Below the pieces are notes generated by a model. That model was not told the DNA's origin. It worked only from the letters and a program-made list of their open reading frames with translations, and searched no databases. Shown here piece after piece: positions 46,739 through 55,816 of a stretch of 64,000 nucleotides of DNA. Location of the stretch: NCBI RefSeq assembly GCF_027359575.1, contig NZ_CP114784.1:620001-684000 (forward strand), in the 5' to 3' direction. Position numbers and translations under genes: made by a program. Position 1 is the stretch's first letter, and each line of letters opens with the position of its first letter. Source of the DNA: Prochlorococcus marinus str. MIT 0917 (GTDB taxonomy: Bacteria; Cyanobacteriota; Cyanobacteriia; PCC-6307; Cyanobiaceae).

Positions 46739-47068
46739 TTATTCATAAACATCTTGATAAACTATAATCATTTATTCCACAATAACAAGACCATACAAGA
46801 TAATTAAAATACAGTTAACTCAATAGATAAGTTCACTACTAACTAAACTATTTATACTAGTAAAAATAGATCGAATAGTTTAAATAGTTTAGATAATATT
46901 ATCGAATAAGAAAAAATTATTCTAGCTAATAGATTTACTAATTTCCTTTAATCAGATTTTGGTGAGTTTACCCACCCTATGTATTTCACTTGAAAGCTAA
47001 ATTTCGTATGTCAGATTTTTTCTGACCTTATTCCTTGCCTTTTCGGGCAAACCAAAACGTTCTTATCC
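46739..47068. promoter_or_regulatory. psbA upstream region
   Basis: This 330-bp region contains the psbA promoter and leader. A small hairpin-capable stretch, GGTGAGTTTACCCACC, lies at 46961-46976, and short inverted AT-rich repeats lie around 46840-46915. The composition rises in GC only close to psbA. I cannot place the start site precisely. Confidence 0.45.
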
Positions 47069-48151
47069 ATGACCACCATTCAGCAGCAGCGTTCTTCGTT
47101 GCTCAAAGGTTGGCCACAATTCTGCGAGTGGGTTACTTCCACCAACAATCGTATCTATGTCGGTTGGTTCGGTGTATTGATGATCCCTTGCCTTCTTGCG
47201 GCAACAACTTGTTTCATCGTTGCATTTATCGCTGCTCCTCCAGTTGATATCGACGGTATCCGTGAGCCAGTAGCTGGTTCATTTATGTATGGAAACAACA
47301 TCATTTCTGGTGCTGTTGTTCCTTCAAGTAACGCTATCGGCCTTCACTTCTACCCAATTTGGGAAGCAGCAACTCTTGATGAGTGGCTATATAACGGTGG
47401 CCCTTACCAGCTTGTAATCTTCCACTTCCTTATTGGTATCTCTGCATACATGGGACGTCAGTGGGAGCTTTCATACCGTTTAGGTATGCGCCCATGGATC
47501 TGTGTTGCTTACTCAGCTCCTGTATCAGCAGCTTTCGCTGTATTCCTTGTTTACCCATTCGGTCAGGGTTCATTCTCTGATGGTATGCCTCTAGGAATCT
47601 CTGGAACATTCAACTTCATGTTCGTTTTCCAGGCTGAGCACAACATCTTGATGCACCCATTCCATATGGCTGGTGTAGCAGGTATGTTCGGTGGTGCTTT
47701 GTTCTCTGCAATGCACGGTTCTTTGGTTACTTCATCACTTATCCGTGAGACCACAGGACTTGATTCTCAGAACTACGGTTACAAGTTTGGACAAGAAGAA
47801 GAGACATACAACATCGTTGCAGCTCATGGCTACTTCGGTCGTTTGATCTTCCAATATGCAAGCTTCAACAACAGCCGCAGCCTTCACTTCTTCTTGGCTT
47901 CATGGCCAGTGATCTGTGTTTGGTTGACATCTATGGGCATCTGCACCATGGCGTTCAACTTGAACGGCTTCAACTTCAATCAGTCTGTAGTTGATACTTC
48001 AGGCAAGGTTGTACCAACCTGGGGTGATGTACTTAACCGTGCAAACCTTGGTATGGAAGTAATGCACGAGCGTAATGCTCACAACTTCCCACTTGACCTA
48101 GCAGCTGCTGAGTCTACTTCTGTAGCTCTTGTTGCACCTGCAATTGGTTAA
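47069..48151 (+). CDS. psbA: Photosystem II reaction centre protein D1
   Basis: D1 carries the Mn cluster ligands, P680, pheophytin and QB sites. The 360-residue product matches closely, with five membrane helices, [15 protein letters not shown], and the C-terminal [20 protein letters not shown], which is cleaved after LDLA. The Gln in GRQW is the D1:1-type residue (D1:2 has Glu), affecting pheophytin bonding. Codon use is richer in C-ending codons than in neighbours, as expected for a very highly expressed gene. Confidence 0.98.
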   Translation: MTTIQQQRSSLLKGWPQFCEWVTSTNNRIYVGWFGVLMIPCLLAATTCFIVAFIAAPPVDIDGIREPVAGSFMYGNNIISGAVVPSSNAIGLHFYPIWEAATLDEWLYNGGPYQLVIFHFLIGISAYMGRQWELSYRLGMRPWICVAYSAPVSAAFAVFLVYPFGQGSFSDGMPLGISGTFNFMFVFQAEHNILMHPFHMAGVAGMFGGALFSAMHGSLVTSSLIRETTGLDSQNYGYKFGQEEETYNIVAAHGYFGRLIFQYASFNNSRSLHFFLASWPVICVWLTSMGICTMAFNLNGFNFNQSVVDTSGKVVPTWGDVLNRANLGMEVMHERNAHNFPLDLAAAESTSVALVAPAIG

Positions 48152-48173
48152 GTCTTTAACTTGATTGTTTTAA

Positions 48174-48200
48174 AGCCCTCTTTTAGAGGGCTTTTTTTTT
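48174..48200 (+). terminator. psbA terminator
   Basis: AGCCCTC, a short TTTTA loop and GAGGGCT are followed by nine T. A standard strong terminator 20 bp after the psbA stop. Confidence 0.92.
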
Positions 48201-48342
48201 GCCTTTTGCATAAAACTAACAATTCAGGTCTCAATATTTTTTAGCTTTAAAACAAATTAGCCTAATAAGTACTTAATATTTGTTGCCCATAAATCAAAAA
48301 CCAGCTAAAAAGTAGCAACAATTACATTTCTGGCTTCGACCC

Positions 48343-48480
48343 ATGATCAATGAGAACCTTGTAGAAATCCTTCTTGCTGCAATTCTTGTCTCAAACACCT
48401 ATGACAAGGATCAGTCCGTAATCAAATGGGGTGGAATCGTGATAGCCGTTGCTGGTGTGGCTTCAGCTTTATTTGGTTAA
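48343..48480 (+). CDS. 45-residue single-helix protein downstream of psbA
   Basis: ATG 48343 opens a short frame: MINENLVEILLAAILVSNTY, a polar DKDQSVIKWGG turn and a second Gly/Ala/Val-rich segment ending SALFG. Composition and codon use resemble psbA rather than AT-rich noise, and a strong terminator follows. It could be a small thylakoid protein; I cannot match it to a known subunit. Confidence 0.55.
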   Translation: MINENLVEILLAAILVSNTYDKDQSVIKWGGIVIAVAGVASALFG

Positions 48481-48516
48481 TGATTAAAATTCGTTATTGC
48501 ACTTAATTTCAATACA

Positions 48517-48550
48517 TAAAAAAGCTGCAAGCAAGTTGCAGCTTTTTTAT
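48517..48550 (+). terminator. Terminator after small gene
   Basis: AAAAAAGCTGCAA and TTGCAGCTTTTTT form a perfect stem with flanking A and T runs 37 bp past the stop of the 45-residue gene. This supports that gene being transcribed as its own unit. Confidence 0.88.
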
Positions 48551-48889
48551 GTATTTTTTAAAAACCTATTTACTATAATAATTTAGCTTTAAAATTCAGG
48601 CAATAAATAGATATAGACAGGCTATTTAAAGAAAATCAAATAAATCGAGATGGATTCTTATTATCTAAAAGACATTATGTTTCTAAATTAATTATTACCT
48701 ATCAAAAAGAATAAGAAGAAGGGGTTAAATAATTTATTTTTATACTTTCTAAATTCAAATAATCATTAACTAATAGATGCTTTAACTAAAATTAAATATT
48801 CAATAGAATATTTATAAAATATCTTATACTCTGTTACTAATAGCATATGAAAATGTTTAATATTTTTATAAAATAAAAGTAATCCTCTT
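48551..48889. other. AT-rich intergenic stretch at left edge of island
   Basis: Extremely A+T-rich sequence without a supportable gene, repeat or hairpin. It lies between the psbA unit and the decayed TPR leader and probably includes further unrecognisable remnants of that gene. Confidence 0.5.
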
Positions 48890-48985
48890 AACTTTAATAT
48901 TGATAAAACTTTTTTTGATTCTTGAATATTTCCCTCTCAATGAAACTTAAAAGCTTGACCAATTATTTATTCTTGAGAAGTTTTA
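48890..48985 (-). pseudogene. Remnant of a TPR-family N-terminal module
   Basis: On the minus strand the sequence translates as SQE-stop-IIGQAFKFH-stop-EGNIQESKK. After a one-base shift in an A-run it continues FYQY. This lines up with SQKEIINKAFKFHSQGNILEAAKYYQ of the intact TPR genes in the island. Two stop codons and a frameshift show decay. It is therefore a fifth copy of the shared leader, with its body lost. Confidence 0.72.
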
Positions 48986-49110
48986 TATGATGTATTGCTG
49001 TGGATGACAAGGTTTCCTTAATATTCCACTAAAGCAAATTAACCTAAGAAAGCTATCAGTTCAGATCCTACTTTATTTTGATCTCTTTATCACTAATTCA
49101 CATTTATTGA

Positions 49111-49151
49111 TTTTACAAGTATATATTAATTAGGAATATATACTTGTAAAA
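49111..49151. terminator. 15-bp inverted repeat below TPR gene
   Basis: TTTTACAAGTATATA (49111-49125) pairs perfectly with TATATACTTGTAAAA (49137-49151). It lies 19 bp beyond the stop of the TPR gene ending at 49170 and probably acts as its terminator, though it is AT-rich and lacks a clear T-tract. Confidence 0.55.
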
Positions 49152-49169
49152 AGATTTTAACTTTTAATC

Positions 49170-50858
49170 TCATGATTTTGCATACATTTCTTTTTTGATT
49201 GCCCTTGATACGCTTATCATGACTTTTTTCCAATTATTTCGTTCTTTTTGCCGGAATAATCTCATCGACGGATACCAGAAAGTTCTCTCTTCTTTAAGCC
49301 CCCAAGTCCAAAAAGGTATATCTTTTAAAAGTAACCATACTTTTTTACCCATTCCACCAGCTAAATGAGCAATAGATGTATCACAAGTAATAATCAAATC
49401 ACAGTTCTCTATGATTGCAGCATTTTCATTAAAATCCCACTTTTGATCAATTAAGGGTTGGCATTCAACAAACTTATTTTTAAATGAGCAATCATCTAAT
49501 TGCTCTGAACCAAATCCTTTTTGTAGAGAAAGCAAAGTTATTTTGTTTTGATTAAAAATTTCTGAAAAATTTTCTAAGGGGAATGATCTTCCTCGATAAG
49601 TTTTTTCCATTTCTGGATTTCCTTGCCAATTAATACCCACAATTGGTCTTTCTTCATTAGAAAGAATGTTTTCCCATTTTTTTACTAATTGACCCGATGG
49701 GAAAATATACGGATTAGTAATGATTGGTTTTTTCGGGTTAACTTTTAGATATTTAGGCAAAGATAATAATGGAATCCATTTCCCTTCTGTAATTTGATTT
49801 ACTTGCTCAGGATTTAATGGTTGTTGATCAATACCTGATGATTTTATCAATGTATGTAATTTTTTATGTGCACAAAAAGAAACATCTAAACCCAATGTTC
49901 TTAAATAAGGCACATAGCGCATATATTGCAAGGTATCGCCTAACCCTTGTTCACTAATTAATAAAAGCTTTTCTCCTTTTTTTAACTTCTCATTCTTAAC
50001 TCTTTTAAGTTTTGTAGAACCGTAAATAATAGCAGGTTCTTCTGTATTAAATCTAAATTCATAATTCTCCAGTCCAGATTGATAATCTTCATTTAAGAGT
50101 TGTAAGTAAGCAAGATTAAAATGAGCCTCTGCGAAGTCAGACTTAAGTTCAATAGCTTTGCGAGTACATAATTCCGCTTCTTGTAAGTTACCAAGCTCTC
50201 TTAAAATATCCCCAAGATTGTTATGTGCATCAGCGAAATCAAAATCAAGTTCTAATGCTTTGCGCGTGGATACTTCTGCTGCTTTTAGTTTCCCTAATTC
50301 TTTCAATATGTTTCCAAGATTGGAATATGCTTCAACAAAATCAGGCTTAAGTTCTATAGCTTTACGCATAAACTCTTCTGCTTCTTTTAGCTTCCCTAAT
50401 TTTTTCAATATGTTTCCAAGGTTGGAATAAGCTATTGAATAATCAGGTTTAAGTTCTATCGCTTTACGAATAGATTCTTCTGCTTCTTTTAGTTTACCTA
50501 ATTCTTTCAATATATTTCCAAGATTGGAATAAGCTATTGAATAATCAGGTTTAAGTTCTATCGCTTTACGAATAGATTCTTCTGCTTCTTTTAGTTTACC
50601 TAGACCAATTAATATTGTTCCATAGTTAGAAAAAACTTTGTGATCATTAAAACCTCGACTAATACAGTATTGATAATATTTTGAGGCTTCTTGAATATTT
50701 CCTTCAAGATGAAAATTGACTGCTTTCTCAATGATTTGTTGTTTAGAAATTTTAGAAGGTATATTTGTCACAATATTAATATTTTTTTTATTTACTTCTA
50801 AAGCATATGGAATGGGAAATATTTTTATTTCAGTAATTTTTTTTATTTCCTCGCTCAT
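49170..50858 (-). CDS. TPR protein with C-terminal glycosyltransferase-9-like domain (copy 1)
   Basis: The preferred start, ATG 50858 (MSEEIKKITEIKIFPIP), gives 562 residues; an upstream open stretch belongs to other DNA. Residues 1-75 are the island's shared leader, followed by six to seven 34-residue TPRs (AYSNLGNILKELGKLKEAEE). The C-terminal 290 residues have LLISEQGLGDTLQYMRYVPY, PIVGINWQGNPEMEKTYRG and DTSIAHLAGGMGKKVWLLL, matching GT9/heptosyltransferase-like domains fused to TPRs. Likely transfers a sugar to protein or surface glycan; acceptor unknown. The upstream region differs from that of the paralogues. Confidence 0.85.
   Translation of the reverse strand: MSEEIKKITEIKIFPIPYALEVNKKNINIVTNIPSKISKQQIIEKAVNFHLEGNIQEASKYYQYCISRGFNDHKVFSNYGTILIGLGKLKEAEESIRKAIELKPDYSIAYSNLGNILKELGKLKEAEESIRKAIELKPDYSIAYSNLGNILKKLGKLKEAEEFMRKAIELKPDFVEAYSNLGNILKELGKLKAAEVSTRKALELDFDFADAHNNLGDILRELGNLQEAELCTRKAIELKSDFAEAHFNLAYLQLLNEDYQSGLENYEFRFNTEEPAIIYGSTKLKRVKNEKLKKGEKLLLISEQGLGDTLQYMRYVPYLRTLGLDVSFCAHKKLHTLIKSSGIDQQPLNPEQVNQITEGKWIPLLSLPKYLKVNPKKPIITNPYIFPSGQLVKKWENILSNEERPIVGINWQGNPEMEKTYRGRSFPLENFSEIFNQNKITLLSLQKGFGSEQLDDCSFKNKFVECQPLIDQKWDFNENAAIIENCDLIITCDTSIAHLAGGMGKKVWLLLKDIPFWTWGLKEERTFWYPSMRLFRQKERNNWKKVMISVSRAIKKEMYAKS
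50422..50602 (-). repeat. Near-perfect intragenic tandem duplication of a TPR unit
   Basis: Bases 50422-50500 recur without a mismatch at 50524-50602, an offset of 102 bp, exactly one 34-residue TPR. This implies a very recent unit duplication inside the gene. Confidence 0.9.
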
Positions 50859-50861
50859 TAC

Positions 50862-51012
50862 CAAAAAACAAAAGGACTCCGATGCATATTTTAATCGTGC
50901 CAATGTAAAAAAAGAAATTGGAGATATCAATGGTGCTTGCGAAGACTGGAGAAAAGCATTAGATCTTGGAGATAAAGAAGCAGCCAAGCCAATGCAGGGG
51001 AATTGCGAATGA
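50862..51012 (+). pseudogene. 3' fragment of a small TPR gene
   Basis: The plus strand encodes KKQKDSDAYFNRANVKKEIG and then DINGACEDWRKALDLGDKEA, the typical last repeats of small cyanobacterial TPR proteins. Upstream it runs into antisense of the neighbouring TPR gene, so the 5' part is missing. The frame stays open from an ATG at 50716 only by chance of overlap. It marks a recombination junction around 50860. It could still be translated as a chimera, but I doubt it. Confidence 0.65.
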
Positions 51013-51194
51013 ATCTTTTCCTTGCTGTATTTATCCCAATATCAAGCTTTGAATTCCTCTATCTATTCGTTATTAAGAATAATGGTATTGCTGAATGGAT
51101 GACAAGAGCATCTCGAAATAGTAGTCCTATTTGGACCTATGAAGTTATCACAATCACACTCCTCTCGATTACTAAATTCCTAACAACTAGTTAG
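51009..51194 (+). CDS. Small membrane protein, unknown
   Basis: ATG 51009 overlaps the stop of the TPR fragment (ATGA). The 61-residue product has a hydrophobic N-terminal helix (LFLAVFIPISSFEFLYLFVI) and a second hydrophobic C-terminal segment around a polar middle. The overlap suggests it was translated with the former TPR gene. No family is recognised. Confidence 0.45.
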   Translation: MNLFLAVFIPISSFEFLYLFVIKNNGIAEWMTRASRNSSPIWTYEVITITLLSITKFLTTS

Positions 51195-51525
51195 AGAGAT
51201 AAAATATCATTAGACCTAAGTCAGAAGAGAACTAGAATCATATAACAAGTCAACTAAGTCTTATTTATTGAGGTAGTTGACTTATGCTCTTGCAGGAATT
51301 CCGCCAACTGAAGAAAATCTATTCTAGGGATTTTACTACCACCTGTCCCTCTCAGCGCTACTTAAGGAGGAGAGCTGTCAAGAATATGCATACCCTAGTA
51401 TTGCAAAATTTCTAAGTCTTTTATGTAAATCGTCTCAATTCCTTCGGACAGTTTTGTTACGCGAACCCTAGCCCTCTGGATTTAATGACATCACCAACAA
51501 TGAAATTTATTTATTCGTATTGTCT
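51195..51525. other. Intergenic region with inverted repeat and degenerate island repeat
   Basis: Bases 51210-51240 (TTAGACCTAAGTCAGAAG and on) look like a worn copy of the right end of the island repeat. AAGTCAACTA (51247-51256) pairs perfectly with TAGTTGACTT (51274-51283), ending at an ATG. The rest, 51416-51525, has no feature I can support. Confidence 0.45.
51284..51415 (+). CDS. Possible 43-residue basic protein
   Basis: A short frame from ATG 51284 encodes a basic peptide, MLLQEFRQLKKIYSRDF then Arg-rich RYLRRRAVKN. Composition is less AT-biased than the flanks, and the inverted repeat directly before the ATG could be a leader structure. No homologue is recalled, so coding status is tentative. 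Confidence 0.3.
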   Translation: MLLQEFRQLKKIYSRDFTTTCPSQRYLRRRAVKNMHTLVLQNF

Positions 51526-53178
51526 TTATAAGAATTGTAAGTTTTTATATTTTTCATGCTTTACTAAAATATCAATAGCAGGCTGTAGCATCTCCCGATA
51601 GTTTTTCCACCCTCCTATAGATTTTGAATTAATTGGTGAGCGAACTTGAATGTTACTAGCTGTTAGAACTGATCGTTTATTGAGCTGAGGTGATAAATAA
51701 CAATCTTTCCATTCCCAATCCAACCATTTAATTAAAGATTTAATTTCACCAATAGGATCTTTAACCAAAAGATCATAATTAAGATCATATATTTTTGATC
51801 TATACTTCTTTTTATATTCACCCATAACATGATCATGAAGTAAATAAAGCTTCGCGCAATCAACTAAAGAAGATGAATAATCATTCCCTCTTGCAAAATT
51901 ACTCCTATAAATAGAAAGAATATTATCCAATGGATTTCTATAGCAATGGATAACTCTCGAACTACTTAAATAATTAACAATAATTCCAGTATAAATATAA
52001 TTATGTAAACATTTATTTGTTGTTATAAATCGTGAATTATTAATTTCTAGTATATTTTTATTATATATGTCTTCTAATGAACAATTAATATTATCTTTTT
52101 GTAAATTCATCCATTCAAGATAGGAATCCTCAAAAATATTTATTTCTCCTAAATCGAGAACTTCTTTGTTAATACTTAATATAGATTCCAGCAATGTAGA
52201 ACCACTTCGCGTCATGCCGACAATAAAAATATTAGCCAATAGATTATTAGATTCTAATTTTTGAATTTCATTTTTATTTAATAGCTTATATGAATACTTA
52301 CTTAACTTATCAAATTCATAAGGTCTAATTTTAAATTTAATATTATTCGCTAATTTTAGATATTTTGCACTTTCTCTAAATTTATTTCTACGGTGCAAGA
52401 TATTAGATCTTGCAAAATATATATCAACCAATTCTTCTTGTTTAGTACTATATAGTATTTCATCAGAAAAAATATTTTCTTCAATTTCTTTATTTCCTAT
52501 TGATCCAAATCTACTTAAGACATAATAAGCTTTAATAAAATTTGGTTTAAGCTTAATTGCTTTAATTAAATATTCCTTCGCTTCATAAAACTTTCCAAGG
52601 TGCACCAATACCTCTCCTAAATTATAATAATACTCTGAAACATTAGAGTTTAATTCTATTGATTTTCTCAGACTAGATTCTGCCTGACTAAATTTATAAA
52701 GATCGCTCTGTATTCCACCCAGATTTGAATATGCATCTGCAAATACTGGATTAAATTTAATGGCAATAGTAGTATAGAATTCAGCCTCTCTAAATTTATT
52801 TTGATCTTTCAATATTCCTCCAAGATTATAATTATAATCTGATGATTCAGGCTTTATTAGAAGTGCTTTTCTCATAAAGGCTTCGGCCTCTTCTAATTTC
52901 CCAAGGTCTTTTAAGATAACGCCATAGTTAGAAAAAACTCTGTGATCCTTAAAACCTTGATCTAGAAAGTCTTGATAATATTTGGCTGCTTCTGAAATAT
53001 TTCCTTGAGAATGATACCTAAATGCTTTATTTATGATTTCATTCTGATAATATATAGAAAAATTATCAGTAGTAATAAATAAATTTTCTTTAACTTCTCT
53101 TAATTCATGAGGGACAGTAAATATAGATACCTGCGCGGTATTATGTTTTACTTTCTTTCTTTTATGAAGACTACACAT
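51526..53178 (-). CDS. TPR protein with C-terminal sulfotransferase domain
   Basis: The 550-residue protein begins with the shared leader (VSIFTVPHELREVKEN, then EIINKAFRYHSQGNISEAAK) and about five TPRs to residue 240. The C-terminal domain has the PAPS 5'-phosphosulfate loop IVGMTRSGSTLLESIL (about 317-332). It also has the 3'-phosphate motif IHCYRNPLDNILSIYRSNFA (about 410-430), as in TPR-linked tyrosylprotein-sulfotransferase-like enzymes. It would sulfate a carbohydrate or protein acceptor. The upstream region resembles that of the TPR gene at 60619. Confidence 0.87.
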   Translation of the reverse strand: MCSLHKRKKVKHNTAQVSIFTVPHELREVKENLFITTDNFSIYYQNEIINKAFRYHSQGNISEAAKYYQDFLDQGFKDHRVFSNYGVILKDLGKLEEAEAFMRKALLIKPESSDYNYNLGGILKDQNKFREAEFYTTIAIKFNPVFADAYSNLGGIQSDLYKFSQAESSLRKSIELNSNVSEYYYNLGEVLVHLGKFYEAKEYLIKAIKLKPNFIKAYYVLSRFGSIGNKEIEENIFSDEILYSTKQEELVDIYFARSNILHRRNKFRESAKYLKLANNIKFKIRPYEFDKLSKYSYKLLNKNEIQKLESNNLLANIFIVGMTRSGSTLLESILSINKEVLDLGEINIFEDSYLEWMNLQKDNINCSLEDIYNKNILEINNSRFITTNKCLHNYIYTGIIVNYLSSSRVIHCYRNPLDNILSIYRSNFARGNDYSSSLVDCAKLYLLHDHVMGEYKKKYRSKIYDLNYDLLVKDPIGEIKSLIKWLDWEWKDCYLSPQLNKRSVLTASNIQVRSPINSKSIGGWKNYREMLQPAIDILVKHEKYKNLQFL

Positions 53179-53331
53179 CTTTAATTTTAAAACTTATTAA
53201 GCCATTCAGACAGATTATAAGTACTTTAGAGCATACGCCTTCATTAGATTAAAAAATTAAAGAAATAAGCTTAGATCTAAAAATTCAGATAACTTTAAGA
53301 GATTGTAATAGGATATTTAATTGAGTTCAAG

Positions 53332-53475
53332 AGTTAGAACAGCGCCTCTTACAACCTTTGCGAAAACCTGCAATGAATGGACGCCTATACATTAGATAAA
53401 AGCACATAACATCTATTTATAATATTTAATACGAGAAAGTCGCGGATAGACGGAAGTTAGATCAGCCTCAAAAAA
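53332..53475. repeat. Island repeat, degenerate copy E
   Basis: It begins GAGTTAGAAC, includes AACGCCTATACATTAGATAAA-like sequence matching the centre of better copies, and ends TCGCGGATAGACGGAAGTTA. The centre and right end align with copy A at 60774-60942, although the internal inverted repeat has decayed. It lies upstream of the TPR-sulfotransferase gene, as copy A lies upstream of its TPR gene. Confidence 0.6.
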
Positions 53476-53520
53476 TAATTAATTAAAAACATATTAATTA
53501 TTTAACTACTAAAGATAATT

Positions 53521-55623
53521 CTAATTCAAATTTTGATAATCATTAGAAACCCAAAACTGATACAAACCAGCGAAAGTATCAGCATAAATCTCCTCAAATC
53601 GTGCCCAGTTTTGTAAATTAGTTTGAGTTTTATCTTCTGGAAAATTATTATTATAAATGCTTTTAATAGTATGCGGCAAGACGAAACCAAGAAACTTTAA
53701 TTTATTAGAGCTTATAGTCTCATTTAGTTTTGGGATTGTGAATCTATGTTCTTGTGAATGGAAGCAAAGGTCACGGCAGGAAGAAAGTGTATAAAAATCA
53801 GGACTCTCAATTAAAGAGTTAAGTTCTTTTACTTTTTCTGAAAAGACAATCGATCTAAAATTACGAATGTCATTTATATTGGGTTTAAGTTGTTTTAATT
53901 GAATATAATTTCTTGCTTTTATAATATTTGATCTTGCTAATTCACTATATAAACCTAATTTAAGCAAGCCATTATATTTTAATACTCCTAATAAAGCTTT
54001 TAATCCCTCTAAAGGTTCTTTCATATGATGAAGCACGCCGGTACATATAATAATGTCAAATTTTTTTTGCAATAAGCTAACCTCTAAGATATCCATTTGA
54101 ATGAAATCAACATTATTAATGTTAAGTTCATTTATTCTTCGTTGAGCAAAGCTAAGTGATGCCATACTTAAATCTATTGCTATTATTTCACAACCTTTAT
54201 ATTTTTGTGCATATAAAGTCTGATAGCCTGTGCCACAGCCAGCTATTAAAACTTGAACCTTCTCAGATTTAAATTTAGAATTAATTGAATTTGGTTTTAT
54301 TTCATTATTGACTATTTGAATAGGAAGCAACTTTTGTTCCTTAGAAGGATTACCATACCTCCACCTAGGATATGGATTCTCCTCATATTGTGATTTTACT
54401 TTAATTGAAATTTTATCTTTTATCGAACCTAATTTTAAGATATTTTTAGATATGTCAATCTCTTCTTTAGGTTCTAATAACTGCAACTTGACTAGATTAT
54501 TAAAATTCAAATCAGAAGTTTTGATAAACTTTATTTCAGGAATCTTATCAATAAGTTTATAAAGTGGATAATAACAAGCTAAAATAGCAATATTTACTTC
54601 ATTCAACTCTTTATTTTTGCACATTTTAATAATATTATCTATAGAAATATAATCATAATTATTCAATGAAAAAACATATTCATTTATAAAACATTGCTCC
54701 GCTAGAGAAATAATAAAATTAAATGTTGAATAATCAATTTCTTTCCTTTTTATAGCTATTACTTGAGAAATTTTATTTCTAATAATTGTTAATAGCTTTT
54801 CCCATTTAAAATCTCTTAGAGGAATCTTTTTCATTACATTAATTAATAAATCATCTTCAATTAATTCTTGAAATATTTTTTCATTGTATTCTTCTGATTC
54901 CAGTAATTTAATATAAAATGATAATTTATTTTCATATATTTTTTTGAATGCTTCAAGTAAATCACTATGAAAAATATCATCCCTTTTAATTAAAATTATT
55001 AATATAGATTTTAATTTATTGATATCAAGTTCTGACAGAATTGATTGTTTTATAAAAGTTGTTATTGATGAATATAACTTATGATCTTTTGGATTTAATT
55101 TAATAGCTTTCAAATAAAAATCAAATGCCTCCTTATTTTTACCAAGATCTTTTAATATATTCCCCATACACAAATATGAATCTGAGAAATTAGGATTTAG
55201 TTCAATAAATTTTTGCATAAATATTTCTGCTTCTAAAAGTTTCCCTAGATCCCTCGATATATTTCCAAGAATAAAATAGTTATTGATGAATTCAGGATAA
55301 GTCTCAATAGATTTACGGATCAATTTTTCTGCTTTTGTTAAATCACCTGAAGTAGCAAGTATTATTCCAAAATTAGAAAAAATTATTGGATCCGAAAATC
55401 CTAAGTCTATAAAATTTTGATAATATTTTGCTGCTTCCAGCAAGTTTCCTTGTGAATGCAAAGTTAATGCTTGTTTAATTATTTCTTCTTTAGAAATTTG
55501 CCGTTGGTTTTTAGTCGGAATCGTAATACTCTCTTTAATTTCTCCTAAACTTAATGGAACTGGGAATGTTTTTATTTCAGTGAGTTTTTTGTTCTCCTGT
55601 TCTTGATCACCTATAGTCTCCAT
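53521..55623 (-). CDS. TPR protein with C-terminal SAM-dependent methyltransferase domain
   Basis: This 700-residue protein has the shared leader (EIKTFPVPLSLGEIKESITI, EIIKQALTLHSQGNLLEAAK) and about four TPRs to residue 190. A long AT-rich helical middle follows (about 190-420). The class I methyltransferase has motif I VLIAGCGTGYQTLYA (about 455-469), acidic loop IIAIDLS and FDIIICTGVLHHMKEPLEGL. The domain resembles those that methylate sugars or small metabolites; acceptor unknown. Confidence 0.86.
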   Translation of the reverse strand: METIGDQEQENKKLTEIKTFPVPLSLGEIKESITIPTKNQRQISKEEIIKQALTLHSQGNLLEAAKYYQNFIDLGFSDPIIFSNFGIILATSGDLTKAEKLIRKSIETYPEFINNYFILGNISRDLGKLLEAEIFMQKFIELNPNFSDSYLCMGNILKDLGKNKEAFDFYLKAIKLNPKDHKLYSSITTFIKQSILSELDINKLKSILIILIKRDDIFHSDLLEAFKKIYENKLSFYIKLLESEEYNEKIFQELIEDDLLINVMKKIPLRDFKWEKLLTIIRNKISQVIAIKRKEIDYSTFNFIISLAEQCFINEYVFSLNNYDYISIDNIIKMCKNKELNEVNIAILACYYPLYKLIDKIPEIKFIKTSDLNFNNLVKLQLLEPKEEIDISKNILKLGSIKDKISIKVKSQYEENPYPRWRYGNPSKEQKLLPIQIVNNEIKPNSINSKFKSEKVQVLIAGCGTGYQTLYAQKYKGCEIIAIDLSMASLSFAQRRINELNINNVDFIQMDILEVSLLQKKFDIIICTGVLHHMKEPLEGLKALLGVLKYNGLLKLGLYSELARSNIIKARNYIQLKQLKPNINDIRNFRSIVFSEKVKELNSLIESPDFYTLSSCRDLCFHSQEHRFTIPKLNETISSNKLKFLGFVLPHTIKSIYNNNFPEDKTQTNLQNWARFEEIYADTFAGLYQFWVSNDYQNLN

Positions 55624-55816
55624 ATATAAATAATAAAACTTAATTATATAATGTACTTTGTCAATAAGGCTTTAATACGACTGTGAATAAATGAAAAAAA
55701 CGCCTGAAATCTATTTCCTAAGCTGGATTATAGAATAGATATTTACTGATGGAGTCTAAGAAGTTAGAACAACTTAAGCAGAACAAGGAACTTGCCGCTA
55801 ACCTATCCATCTTTAG

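Noticed and set aside
47035-47247. Plus-strand frame overlapping the psbA start
   Set aside because: It is an out-of-frame shadow of psbA, which is unambiguous.
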